Source of the DNA: an uncultured bacterium
GTDB lineage: Bacteria > Cyanobacteriota > Vampirovibrionia > Gastranaerophilales > Gastranaerophilaceae
Assembly: GCA_902462155.1 (NCBI GenBank)
Contig: CABQAQ010000001.1
Span: 1 to 64,000 of the forward strand
Direction: 5' to 3'
DNA length: 64,000 nucleotides
The position numbers and the translations under genes are program-made. Under the pieces are notes generated by a model. The model made no database searches, had not been told where the DNA came from, and was given only the letters and a program-made list of their open reading frames with translations. This document shows positions 1-8,721 of the stretch, one piece after another (position 1 is the stretch's first letter; the number at the start of each line of letters is the position of its first letter).

Positions 1-818
1 ATAACTTAGTTTTTAAAATTTGACAATCATTATTTTAATTTTGGATTAATTTCTTAAATAAGATATAAACATAGAATGACAAAAAACTATTTTTATTAAA
101 GTTATCGAAATCTGAATTTAGAAGTAGTTGTACCTAAACTAAAAAGATATACTATTATATAAAACAAGAAATGTATGAAAATAATAAGTAAGTATGCTAA
201 AAAAAATTATGTTAATTAGGCTTTATTTAAAAGGCACTATGTATTTATTTATCAACATACTATGTCAACTTGTTATAGAAAATAATACACCGCTTGATAA
301 AATACAATAAAAATATATAGTCGATTTAATAGTAAAGTGGGTAACTTTACAAATTAATTCTTAGTATCTATAATATAATTGCAAAATTTATTAAATACAA
401 ATAAAAGTAATAGTTTTTTAACAAGAAAGCGGTTCTGCATGAAGAGTTTTTTATTAATTCCATTAGTTATTATTTTATCTTTATATATTATTCAAGCTTT
501 AGAATTGAACAATTATTATAGATTTTTTAAATTTATAAATGGTGATATAACTAACGATTAGTAATTCTGTTGAATTTATATTGAGAATCTAAAATTATGT
601 ATGGATATTATTAAGGTTATAAAAGACTTTAAGGCTTCTAGATATTAAATAACTTTTGGATATATTTATTACTTCCTTAGTCTACTTTTTAAAAATTATG
701 AAGACTATTATAAAAATATATAATTTTTAACTTTGCTAAAAGCTTACTTAAATAGTTAAGTTTATGGTAAACTAAAACGTAGAGTGATGTTAAAATTAGT
801 GTTTGTTGGAATTAAGAA
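1..818. other. Sparse AT-rich stretch without a convincing gene
   Basis: Very AT-rich sequence with stop codons in all frames and no recognisable protein family. The only frame worth listing is a 40-60 residue membrane-like peptide near 379-561, given separately. The last 60 bases must contain the promoter of the glycosyltransferase gene, but no well-matched -35/-10 pair stands out. It resembles the decayed stretch after tRNA-Asp in base composition, so it may also be former coding sequence. Confidence 0.5.
439..561 (+). CDS. Possible small membrane peptide (doubtful)
   Basis: An open frame runs from a TTG at 379, but the ATG at 439 is the more natural start and gives 40 residues. The peptide opens with MKSFLLIPLVIILSLYIIQA, a Lys followed by about 18 hydrophobic residues, which is a typical single membrane segment. 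A short polar tail with Asn, Tyr and Asp follows. The ribosome-binding site is poor and the surrounding DNA has no other gene. It could be a genuine small membrane protein or chance, since AT-rich DNA readily encodes Leu/Ile/Phe runs. Confidence 0.2.
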   Translation: MKSFLLIPLVIILSLYIIQALELNNYYRFFKFINGDITND

Positions 819-1892
819 ATGACAAAAGAGAATATAGTTGGTAAAAAATATTTGATAATAAAGCAAAGTTCATTAGGAGATATTATTCATGTAATGCCTG
901 TTTTATCAGCAATAAAAGAAGAAAATCCTGATAATTTTATAGGTTTTGTAGTAGCGGATAAATTTCAAGACGTTGTAAAAAATCATCCATTGATTGATAA
1001 ATTATATATCGTTCCAAGAAATAAATTTAAATTATCTAAAATAAAAATAGATGTTTTCTTTGAGTATATTAAGATAATGCTAGAAATATTTAAACAAAAA
1101 TATGATATAGCGATAGATTTACAAGGAATATTAAAAAGTGCAATAATGTTGGCAGCTAGTTGTTCAAAAAGGCGAGTAATGAAAGAAACAGCTAGAGAGT
1201 ACAGTTGGATTTTTGCAAATGAACTGATACCTATAAATTATTATAGGAATGAAGATAAACAAGCTCCTTTAGATCATTTAAGGACGTTAGAATATGTAGG
1301 AATAAAATACAAAGAAGTAAAATGTGTTTTGCCGGAATCAACAATAGAATCAAAAGCAAAAGTTGATGAGTTATTGAAAACTATAGAAAAAAACAAACCT
1401 ATTATTATTTTATCACCTGCTACAACTTGGATAAATAAACATTGGAATGAAAATTATTGGAGCGAGCTTTTAAATAGACTTACTTTTGCAAATGTAATTT
1501 TTACAGGAACAAATCAAGATAAAGGGCTTATAGATAGAATAATAAATGGTTCAACAAATAAAAATGTAATAGATATTTCAGGTAAAACAAACATTAATCA
1601 ACTATTAGAAGTTTTTAGAAGAGCAAATTTAGTGATATCTCCTGATTCAGGAAGTGCTCATTTGGCGTGGGGGGCCTCAAAACCAGCTGTTTTTGTTATA
1701 TGTTGTGCAACTCCACCATATATATATAAACCTATAGGAGAAAAACATAAAGCCTTCCCTCAAGGTGAAGGTGCTTGTGTTTACTGCTTTAAAAGAGATT
1801 GTCCGAAAAAAGAGGATAGATATATTTGTTGTAGCCAAGTAAAACCAGAAGAAGTTTATAAAGAAATATGTCATACATTAAATATCGATTAG
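819..1892 (+). CDS. Glycosyltransferase family 9 (heptosyltransferase-like)
   Basis: A 357-residue GT9 protein. This family transfers heptose or similar sugars from nucleotide-activated donors onto lipopolysaccharide cores at the cytoplasmic face of the inner membrane. The N-terminal fold begins at residues 11-31 with the family motif SSLGDIIHVMPVLSA. The C-terminal donor-binding signature is SPDSGSAHLAWG around residues 274-285, with the Asp-Ser-Gly-Ser-x-His core. Length is normal for the family. The tail is unusually Cys-rich (C295, C296, C320, C323, C328, C337, C338), with pairs spaced like a metal site. No other cell-envelope sugar gene lies next to it. Substrate cannot be assigned; an LPS-type outer membrane is inferred. 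Confidence 0.85.
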   Translation: MTKENIVGKKYLIIKQSSLGDIIHVMPVLSAIKEENPDNFIGFVVADKFQDVVKNHPLIDKLYIVPRNKFKLSKIKIDVFFEYIKIMLEIFKQKYDIAIDLQGILKSAIMLAASCSKRRVMKETAREYSWIFANELIPINYYRNEDKQAPLDHLRTLEYVGIKYKEVKCVLPESTIESKAKVDELLKTIEKNKPIIILSPATTWINKHWNENYWSELLNRLTFANVIFTGTNQDKGLIDRIINGSTNKNVIDISGKTNINQLLEVFRRANLVISPDSGSAHLAWGASKPAVFVICCATPPYIYKPIGEKHKAFPQGEGACVYCFKRDCPKKEDRYICCSQVKPEEVYKEICHTLNID

Positions 1893-1929
1893 TTGATTGA
1901 AGTGAGTTAAAATAAAAAATAAAAAACTC

Positions 1930-1958
1930 TTGCAAAAAAAAAATCAGTATATTATAAT
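1930..1958 (+). promoter_or_regulatory. Sigma-70-type promoter of tRNA-Asp
   Basis: TTGCAA at 1930-1935 and TATAAT at 1953-1958 are separated by exactly 17 bases, with a perfect -10 hexamer. Transcription would start near 1965, about 24 bases before the mature tRNA. Confidence 0.7.
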
Positions 1959-1988
1959 TAAATACATAAGAATTATATTATTCTTTAA

Positions 1989-2065
1989 GGGAGCGTAGCT
2001 CAGTTGGTTAGAGCGCTTGCCTGTCACGCAAGAGGTCGCGAGTTCGAGCCTCGTCGTTCCCGCCA
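1989..2065 (+). tRNA. tRNA-Asp (anticodon GTC), CCA encoded
   Basis: The cloverleaf is complete. Acceptor arm GGGAGCG pairs with CGTTCCC (one G-T pair). The D arm is GCTCAGTTGGTTAGAGC. The anticodon stem-loop CTTGC-CTGTCAC-GCAAG carries GTC, and the T arm contains GTTCGAGCC. Discriminator G is followed by an encoded CCA at 2063-2065. A good promoter precedes it and a terminator follows. The DNA beyond is a decayed region, which fits a tRNA gene being a hot spot for insertion and deletion. Confidence 0.97.
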
Positions 2066-2073
2066 TTTAAATT

Positions 2074-2099
2074 AAGAGCCTTTTTGCAGGCTCTTTTTT
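2074..2099 (+). terminator. Intrinsic terminator of tRNA-Asp
   Basis: AAGAGCC (2074-2080) and GGCTCTT (2089-2095) form a 7-bp stem with an 8-base loop, followed by an uninterrupted T run to 2099. Confidence 0.85.
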
Positions 2100-2840
2100 A
2101 GTCCCTGATTGAGTTTCAGCAAGTTCAAAACTACCATTTTGAGAACGACCTAGTCTATTCATATCTATTATGTTATAGAATACTTGATACACAAGGTTTA
2201 TTTATATTTTTGCCTGAAGCAATAAAGTTCAAACTGATTACTTTTTGAATAGTTTTTTATTCTTTAACTTCAAATTTAAAAGCATAAGTTATAATTATTT
2301 GTAAAGATTTTAAAATAGGTATATTTTAATTATATAGATTATTTATTTTTTTGAGATCAAAAATTTTTGTTTAGAATAATGTAAGAATTGGTTTCAAATT
2401 CCACCTTTACAAATAAAATTAACTGTTAAACGAAGTCAAAAAGAAAGTGTCTTTGTGATTTACTCATTAATTTACATATTTTTTAGAAGAAAAATTTGAC
2501 TAGGTAATTATTTATTCTCTAGAGATAACTTTAATTGTCAATTTCGAAAAAATAAGGACTTTAACTTTCTGAAAAATTTGTCATAATAAAAATATAATTT
2601 AGATATGATTAATTATTAAAGAGAATAGAGGTTCAATAAATAATTAAGTAATTAATGCATAAAAGGAATAAAAATTAAAGAATATTTTTAACCAGAACAA
2701 ATATGGATAGTTCGAAAAAATAGACTTTGGAAATTTAAAATCCTAGTATAGAAAAAGTTATGGACTTTTATAATAATCAAGTTGGACAAGAAATGGAATA
2801 ACATCTAATAATATTTTTATTTTATGTTACCATATTAAAA
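2100..2840. other. Decayed intergenic region after tRNA-Asp
   Basis: About 740 bases with no open gene. At 2703-2805 a plus-strand frame reads protein-like but is interrupted by stops; a fragment reads NPSIEKVMDFYNNQVGQEME. A minus-strand frame covering about 2066-2205 is also protein-like but unrecognised and runs into the terminator. I read this as remnants of former genes, continuous with the two recognisable pseudogenes downstream. No transposase or terminal repeats were seen. Confidence 0.5.
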
Positions 2841-3622
2841 ATGAGGAAATATAACTGTCATTATTAGGGCTAACTATTATAGGATTTTTTATAGGCTTAA
2901 TAATAATAGCACTCGGTGGAGGTGTTGGAGGCTTTTATGTAGGAGTATTGACGGCATTGTTTAATGTGCCACCGGCAATAGCTCCATCAACATCACTTGC
3001 AACAATTATTCCAACAACAACAGTTGGTATGATTGGACATTGGAAAGCGGGTAATGTAAATTTTAAACTTGGTTCTATAATGATGATTAGCGCAATTATC
3101 GGTACTATATTAGGCTAATTATGTTCGGATTATATTCCTGAAACATATTACAATAAAATAACAGGTATATTGTTGTTAATTTTAAGTATACAGATGTTGG
3201 TAGTATTTTTAAAGAAAAAAATGAATGATAAACAACAAGAAAAGAAAATATACAAAAAATCAGACTTTTTTAAAGCAGTTTTTTACTGGGTTTTGGGTGG
3301 ATTTTTCTCAGGATTAGTAGGAATTAGTGGTACAACTCCTATTGTCACAGGATTAATTATTCTTGGCTGTGATGTACTTTCTGTTGTTGGAACTTCTGTT
3401 TTTGTACTTGTTGGAATTTCTATAGTTGGATTTTTAATTCATTTAGGACTTGGTAATGTTAGTTGGAAATTAGTATTTATGCTTATCTTAGGAACTTCAA
3501 TCGGAGCATTAATAGCACCTTATATATTATCAAAATTAAATAGAGATACCGTTGAAAAAGTTTTGCCTCCGATAATTATAATTTTTACATTCATTATGGG
3601 GTATATAATTGTTTTAAAATAA
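2841..3622 (+). pseudogene. Broken TauE/SafE-type membrane exporter
   Basis: Joined in one frame, 2855-3622 encodes a near full-length TauE/SafE permease, a family that exports sulfite and other organic anions. The first half has the family GGGVGG glycine motif, an AIAPSTSLATI stretch and GHWKAGNVNFKLG. The second half repeats the pattern (GLVGISGTTPIVTG, then LGLGNVSWKL). An in-frame TAA at 3116-3118 cuts it in two. The start is also damaged: the only nearby ATG (2841) lies in another frame, and an in-frame TAA at 2852 precedes the coding stretch. The remaining open part starts at a TTG at 3170 (150 residues). The in-frame fit on both sides of the stop makes decay of one gene more likely than two short genes. 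Confidence 0.8.
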
Positions 3623-3779
3623 TATAAAAGTCGTTTAGTTTTGACAAGTTACTATTCTTATTTTAGTAATTAATATTTTGCATTTATAACAAAAAAAGAA
3701 AAGTATTTTTCATAATAAATAATTGAAACGCACAAAAGCCAAAAAGAAGGATTCTATAAAATTATTCTTTTTATCTAAT

Positions 3780-4054
3780 GATAATTTCTTTTACCTTGCA
3801 ATTATTTTAGAAACCTCTTATACAACGTTATTAAAACTATTAAATGTGTTTTTGTTTTACTTCTCTCAATTGGATTTTTCATTTGCTCTAAAGACTATGA
3901 AATTAAAATGATTTATGTTATTTGTAAGTGGCTTTGGATTATTATTAATTAGTATAATATGGATATTTATTATTTTTACACGACTCCATAAGTATTTTAA
4001 AAATAGTAGCTATTTTATTGATTGTAATTGAAACAGTTAGTTTAAATTGCTAAT
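3780..4054 (+). pseudogene. Broken small multidrug resistance (SMR/EmrE-like) gene
   Basis: The frame ending at the TGA at 3909-3911 reads YLAIILETSYTTLLKL and then FALKTMKLK, close to helix 1 (with the essential Glu) and the helix 2 end of SMR proteins. The same frame continues past the TGA with FVSGFGLLLISIIWIFIIF, matching SMR helix 3. After a shift to another reading frame around 3995-4010, the bases up to the TAA at 4052-4054 read VAILLIVIETVSLN, like SMR helix 4 and the short tail. One stop, at least one frameshift and internal shortening mean it cannot make a functional transporter. Recognition rests on the helix pattern by eye. Confidence 0.6.
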
Positions 4055-4171
4055 TAATAATTGATATAAAACAGCCCAAAATTTTTGTATGAGTTATTCA
4101 AATTTTGTATTTACAAGAGTGGTGAAATTTTTATAAATTTATGTTATCTTCAAAAATAGAGGATATTTATT

Positions 4172-4720
4172 ATGGAAGAAATAAGAATTGATATTAGAAA
4201 TCAAACTTCTGACAGGATTGAAGAAGTAAAAAGGAGTTCTGAGTTATGTTTTAAAATTGGCCAGACAATGCCTACAAGCATTGAGTGTAAAGAACTTATT
4301 GATGAACTTTTTAACCATACATTAGGAGAAGGTACAAAAATAAATCCTCCAATTTATGTGATTTTAGCAAATAAAGTTAAAATAGGAAGAAATGTTGTAA
4401 TAATGAATGGTTTTCAATGCATGTCAGCAGGCGGATTGACAATTGATGATGATACAATGATTTCTTTAAATTGTACAATAGCAACAAACAATCATGATCT
4501 TTATGAAAGAAATATTATTACCTGCAAACCTGTGCATATAAAAAGGAATGTTTGGATAGGTGTGAATGTAACTATCTTGCCTGGAGTTACTATTGGAGAA
4601 AATGCAGTTGTAGGGGCAGGCGCTGTGGTAACAAAAGATGTTCCTGATAATACAATAGTTGTCGGTAACCCTGCAAAAGTTATTAAATATTTGGATGCTG
4701 AGAAATTTAAAAATTCTTAA
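4172..4720 (+). CDS. Hexapeptide-repeat acetyltransferase (Maa/LacA-like)
   Basis: A 182-residue left-handed beta-helix acetyltransferase of the maltose/galactoside O-acetyltransferase group. These enzymes move an acetyl group from acetyl-CoA to a sugar hydroxyl and act as trimers. Hexapeptide repeats run from about residue 70 to the end (KIGRNVVIMNGFQC, then WIGVNVTILPGVTIGENAVV). The catalytic His lies in the ATNNHDL segment around residue 112. The acyl-CoA-binding tail VVGNPAKVIK is intact. A GAGGA ribosome site sits about 8 bases before the ATG. It stands alone between the decayed region and rnpB, with an AT-only terminator over its stop codon. The acceptor sugar is unknown. Confidence 0.85.
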   Translation: MEEIRIDIRNQTSDRIEEVKRSSELCFKIGQTMPTSIECKELIDELFNHTLGEGTKINPPIYVILANKVKIGRNVVIMNGFQCMSAGGLTIDDDTMISLNCTIATNNHDLYERNIITCKPVHIKRNVWIGVNVTILPGVTIGENAVVGAGAVVTKDVPDNTIVVGNPAKVIKYLDAEKFKNS

Positions 4721-4728
4721 ATTTTTTT
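4703..4728 (+). terminator. AT-only terminator overlapping the acetyltransferase stop
   Basis: AAATTTAA (4703-4710) and TTAAATTT (4717-4724) form an 8-bp stem with a 6-base loop and run into seven Ts at 4722-4728. The stop codon lies inside the right arm. The stem is weak because it has no G-C pair. Confidence 0.45.
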
Positions 4729-4976
4729 AATGTTGCTTTTAAGTTTTATATTTATATTATTTAATGATTTTATATAAAGTAAAAAAATAGCATATTTGAA
4801 AAAGAAATAAAATTTATCTTTATATGTAAAAAATATAAATGTTATAATAAAATCAAATTTTTAAGATATAGGTACAAACAATATGCAAATTTTAGGAGTT
4901 TAGACTTTGTATATTTTATGATAAGAATAATATTAGGTATTATTTTAAAAATATTTATGATAAAATAAATAAAAGG

Positions 4977-5252
4977 AGAAGTAGTCGGATGATCGCTTTA
5001 ATAGATTAAATATTAAAGAGGAAAGTCCGGGCACTTAAGGGTAGGTCGCTAGATAACGTCTAGTATAAGAAATTATGAGGAAAGTGCCACAGAAAAGTAA
5101 ACAGCCTTTTTATTTTAATAATTAAAACAAGAAGGCAAAGGTGCAACTGTGAGGTAAGAGCTCACATAAATGTATCAAAAGATACATTTAGGTAAACCCC
5201 GACTGAGTGCAAGATTAGAAGTAGTCTTTAAAACTGACCCGGTTAAACTTCT
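4977..5252 (+). ncRNA. rnpB: RNase P RNA
   Basis: The catalytic RNA that removes 5' leaders from pre-tRNAs. Universal core blocks are present in order: GAGGAAAGTCCGGGC (5019-5033), GTGCCACAGAAA (5085-5095), AAGGTGCAACTGTGAGGTAAGAGC, and AGGTAAACCCC (5190-5200). Ends are placed by helix P1 (AGAAGT at 4977 with ACTTCT ending at 5252) and P2 (GTCGG with CTGAC). At about 276 nt it is much shorter than the 350-400 nt common in type A RNAs, so some peripheral helices must be reduced or missing. A -10-like TATGAT at 4956 sits at a suitable distance upstream. Confidence 0.92.
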
Positions 5253-5425
5253 AAAAATCGCTTGAAATTATTAGTAATAATAATTCTAGATAGATGATCA
5301 TCTAAAACAGAACCCGGCTTATTGATTACTTCCTCCTTTTTATTTAATTTTGGATTAGTAAAAAATAATCTATTACCTGAAATAAAAAGCAAAATGATCC
5401 CGATAAGAAAATAATAAAAAATCAT
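5243..5425 (-). CDS. Possible small membrane protein (doubtful)
   Basis: A 60-residue frame with an N-terminal hydrophobic segment (MIFYYFLIGIILLFIS) and a mixed polar tail ending NNFKRFLEV. The tail has a protein-like composition, including PGSVLDDHLSR. Against it: the ATG lies inside the stem of a likely terminator, no clear ribosome site precedes it, and its last 10 bases overlap the 3' end of rnpB on the other strand. No family is recognised. Confidence 0.25.
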   Translation of the reverse strand: MIFYYFLIGIILLFISGNRLFFTNPKLNKKEEVINKPGSVLDDHLSRIIITNNFKRFLEV

Positions 5426-5452
5426 AGTTGAAAAAATTTTTTCTTAACTATG
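5423..5452 (-). terminator. Terminator after the GH57 gene (possibly bidirectional)
   Basis: CATAGTTGAAAAAA and TTTTTTC-TT-AACTATG pair over 14 bp with a two-base bulge. Reading the minus strand, the stem is followed by ATTTTTTATT. Reading plus, it is followed by a T-rich run. It lies between the ends of the GH57 gene and rnpB and could stop both transcripts. Confidence 0.6.
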
Positions 5453-5500
5453 ACTTTTTATATAATATAACTTTTGATTAATAAGAATATTTAATCAAAT

Positions 5501-8014
5501 TTAATTATGACTTGTACGTATATCATACTTAATTAATAATTCTTTATAGAATTCAGTAACAATATTTAACTTCTTACCAAGCTCTAGAAGTAAATAAATT
5601 AATTTTCTATCCTCATCAACAGTTTCACTTTGAGATAATTCCTTAATAATATGACCAATTTTATGATAAATTCTATTAAAGTAAATACTTTGAATCTCTG
5701 AAATATCAAGATTAAGCTCAAGAATATCAACAAATCTAAATAATTTCAAAATACCTTCTACACGTTGGATTTCTATATTGTTAGATAATTTAAACATTTT
5801 TTGCTGAATAATGTTAGAAAATATATCGCTGGCAAGTTTTTTATCAAGAGTTATACCAATTTTCTTAGATTCCTCATTGATATCAGAGGCTAATTGAATA
5901 GAATCATCATCAATATATTTTCCACAATCTTGGATAATAGAATTAAATTCTCGACTTAAATTATATTGAGCAGCTATTTTGAACTCATTAGGGATTGGTA
6001 AACCTAAAGACTGTAAGTTGTAAATGGAAGCTTTACTTTGATCATAAATATCTTGATACATAGAAGATAATTTGTTTAATTGAGACTTTAATAAACTACC
6101 AAGAGTTTTTCGTCTTTCTTCCATAAAGATATCTTTTAAAGTAAAATATTCTTTTCCAAAATTTTCATCTAACTGACGAATAGTTTCAGTAATAGGATAC
6201 TCTATAAAAGATTTAGATAAAAGTTTTTGGATCTTATGATAATCAGCAGTATTTGAGAATTCCTTAATAGCACAATGGAAATCTCCCCCAGTATATTGTA
6301 GTAAAGCAAAAATAATATCAGATTTTTCAAGAGTAATATTTGATTTTACTTCTAGACGTCCAAAAACAAGATTTGTAAGTCCTTTAGAAATCTTTTTATA
6401 AGCTAATCTTTTTATAGAATAACAATAAATTTCAGTTTGATCTTCAAATTCTTCATAAAGTGATTTAATAGCCCATAAACTAGCTATTTGCTTTAAAGTA
6501 ACAACAGAAGGTTTTACAAATTTTTCGTAAATGTCCTTTCCATTACCATTCTGAGGTATGTTACTTTTTGCTTGAGAAAGAATATTTAAAAATCCGAATT
6601 CAAAATCCTCTTCGTGAAAATCAGCAGCTATCTGCATAGCACGAGCTGCATACTTCATGATCTGAACAGTTTCTATACCGGATAATTCTGAGAAAAACCA
6701 TCCGCAACTAGTATACATAAGCATAGCTTGTCTTTGCATTTCAAGTAGCTTTAATGCATTTACTTGTTGTTCGTCATTAAGATTTTTTATTAATACCTTA
6801 TCTAAAAATTTCTTTATGTTATCTTCGGTTCTATCCAGAATTACATCTATATATTTATTTCGAGCATCCCAAACATCAAGAAAATATTTTTTACCCTCTT
6901 CTACATATATATCAATAAGCTTATCTCTCAAATAGTCTAAAGCCTCACGAAGTGGTTTTCTCCATTTTTGATTCCAACCTGGTTGACCTCCTGTTGAACA
7001 ACCACAATCTTCTTTCCATCTGCCTACTCCATGGAAACAACTCCAAGAAGAACCTTGTTTTATTTCTACTTCATAGATTACTTGTGATTTCTCTAAAAAT
7101 TCCGCATAATTTGTTAAAGTAAATCCTTCATCCTCTGCTTTTACTCTAAGTACATAGGCTAAAGCCATATCTCCAAATTTAGTATGATGTCCATAGCTCT
7201 CTCCGTCTGTAGCTATATTAATAAGTTGTTTAGATTCTTCTCTATGATATGATATACCTTCTTTAAGACGAGAAGTGAATTTATTCCCATCTTTTAATAT
7301 ATTATCAAAAGCTACAGAACGAGATATTGCTCCATCATAAAAGAATAAATCAATATATTTATCCGGATCTGATTTTATAAAATATCTATAAGGTCTAGCC
7401 GGATCAATATTACCCCAAGATACATCTTGATAATGTTCTTCACCTATTTTTCTTATACTATCAGCTTGGTATGGTGATAAAATAGTGAATTTTATACCAT
7501 TATCTACAAGTACTTTTAATGTCTCATCATCGACAGCTGTTTCGGCTAACCACATACCTTCAGGCTTCCTTCCGAATCTATATTGGAAGTCTTTTATTCC
7601 CCATACAACTTGGGTAATCTTATCATTAAGATTAGCTAAAGGCATAATTATATGATTATATACCTGACCAATAGCATTACCATGGCCGGAAAATCTATGT
7701 CCACTTATTATATCTGCATTTATAATACGCTCATATGTATATGGGGCAAATTGTTCTAACCAAGACATTAATGTTGGACCAAAATTGAAACTCATCAAAG
7801 AATAATTATTTACAATATCTAAAATCCCATTTTTTTCGTCTACTATTTTAGATACTGAGTTTGGATTATAACATTCTTGATTTATTCGCTCATTCCAGTC
7901 GTGAAAAGGTAAAGCACTATCTTGAAGTTCTATAGCTTCAAGCCAAGGATTTTCTCTTGGGGGTTGGTAAAAATGACCGTGTATTGTTAAGTATACTTTT
8001 TTTTCTTCTTCCAT
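5501..8014 (-). CDS. Glycoside hydrolase family 57 protein with DUF3536
   Basis: An 837-residue GH57 enzyme, a family of retaining alpha-glycan hydrolases and transferases (amylases, branching enzymes). The family motifs are in order: HGHFYQPP at residues 12-19, GHG near 110, MWLAETAVD with the putative nucleophile Glu158, and IATDGESYGHH with the putative acid/base Asp270. The helical C-terminal half, from roughly residue 320, fits the DUF3536 extension found with this subgroup. No signal peptide is present, so it should act on cytoplasmic glucan such as glycogen. An ATG with an upstream GGAGTAAG-like site supports the start. The next minus-strand gene upstream is an unrelated secreted protein. 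Exact reaction is not determined. Confidence 0.9.
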   Translation of the reverse strand: MEEEKKVYLTIHGHFYQPPRENPWLEAIELQDSALPFHDWNERINQECYNPNSVSKIVDEKNGILDIVNNYSLMSFNFGPTLMSWLEQFAPYTYERIINADIISGHRFSGHGNAIGQVYNHIIMPLANLNDKITQVVWGIKDFQYRFGRKPEGMWLAETAVDDETLKVLVDNGIKFTILSPYQADSIRKIGEEHYQDVSWGNIDPARPYRYFIKSDPDKYIDLFFYDGAISRSVAFDNILKDGNKFTSRLKEGISYHREESKQLINIATDGESYGHHTKFGDMALAYVLRVKAEDEGFTLTNYAEFLEKSQVIYEVEIKQGSSWSCFHGVGRWKEDCGCSTGGQPGWNQKWRKPLREALDYLRDKLIDIYVEEGKKYFLDVWDARNKYIDVILDRTEDNIKKFLDKVLIKNLNDEQQVNALKLLEMQRQAMLMYTSCGWFFSELSGIETVQIMKYAARAMQIAADFHEEDFEFGFLNILSQAKSNIPQNGNGKDIYEKFVKPSVVTLKQIASLWAIKSLYEEFEDQTEIYCYSIKRLAYKKISKGLTNLVFGRLEVKSNITLEKSDIIFALLQYTGGDFHCAIKEFSNTADYHKIQKLLSKSFIEYPITETIRQLDENFGKEYFTLKDIFMEERRKTLGSLLKSQLNKLSSMYQDIYDQSKASIYNLQSLGLPIPNEFKIAAQYNLSREFNSIIQDCGKYIDDDSIQLASDINEESKKIGITLDKKLASDIFSNIIQQKMFKLSNNIEIQRVEGILKLFRFVDILELNLDISEIQSIYFNRIYHKIGHIIKELSQSETVDEDRKLIYLLLELGKKLNIVTEFYKELLIKYDIRTSHN

Positions 8015-8064
8015 TACTTACTCCGTAATATAAAACTTTATTATTTTTAATATTAATTTTAAAT

Positions 8065-8616
8065 TTAGTAGCAACTATTTTTTAGTATCTTTTTAGGTGT
8101 TAACACAATAAGACAATCAGTTTCCACCCAAGGATCTCCTAATGCTGTTGAAAAAACATTACCATAAATTTCTATTTTATCTCCTGATTCCAGATCAATA
8201 AATTTTTCAGCTTCTTTTCTTTTTAAGAATATTTTCATTTCAGATAGAGGAACTGTATGATCAGTTACATCATCTCGTTTTATAAGAAAAGATATATAAT
8301 CTTTTGAATCTTTAAATGCCGGTTTATAATCAAGTCCTAATGTAGAAAATTTATCAAATGTTGCATTTATTTTAATTTTTTTCCCCATATATGCTTTAGG
8401 ATTATTCACTACATCTAAAGAGTTTACTTTTGTATATAATGATTTATTAATAGTACAAACAGGTTTTTTACTAACACTTGGTATAGTGCTTATTTTTTGA
8501 TTTGCAGGTTTTGAGGTTGTACTTGCTGCATTACAATAGCTATTAGAATTTATAGAGCAAAATAATCCAAAAATAACAGATAATATTATTGCTGTTTTAG
8601 TTAGTTTTTTATTCAT
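8065..8616 (-). CDS. Secreted protein of unknown function, possible OB fold
   Basis: A 183-residue protein. Residues 1-30 form a signal peptide (Lys-rich start, hydrophobic core, then NSYCNAAS). A Lys/Ser/Thr/Pro-rich linker follows to about residue 60. The rest alternates short hydrophobic strands, with NPKAYMGKKIKINATFD followed later by GDKIEIYGNVFST. That strand pattern, an inner-then-outer description of a small molecule-sized barrel, suggests an OB-like fold, but no family was identified. The terminal CY is unusual. It sits just upstream of the GH57 gene on the same strand, and a functional link is not evident. Confidence 0.7.
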   Translation of the reverse strand: MNKKLTKTAIILSVIFGLFCSINSNSYCNAASTTSKPANQKISTIPSVSKKPVCTINKSLYTKVNSLDVVNNPKAYMGKKIKINATFDKFSTLGLDYKPAFKDSKDYISFLIKRDDVTDHTVPLSEMKIFLKRKEAEKFIDLESGDKIEIYGNVFSTALGDPWVETDCLIVLTPKKILKNSCY

Positions 8617-8721
8617 ATTTAATCACCATCTTTCAAAAATATTTTACCATATATTTTTATCATAGTAAAACTAAAAAAAAAATAGTTAATAAGATAATTT
8701 ATTTTATTATTAAATTGAGTA

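Noticed and set aside
2066..2205. Protein-like minus-strand frame across the tRNA-Asp terminator
   Set aside because: Composition is protein-like (LGRSQNGSFELAETQSG) but it is short, has an upstream stop, no recognisable family and runs through a terminator, so I could not support it as a gene.
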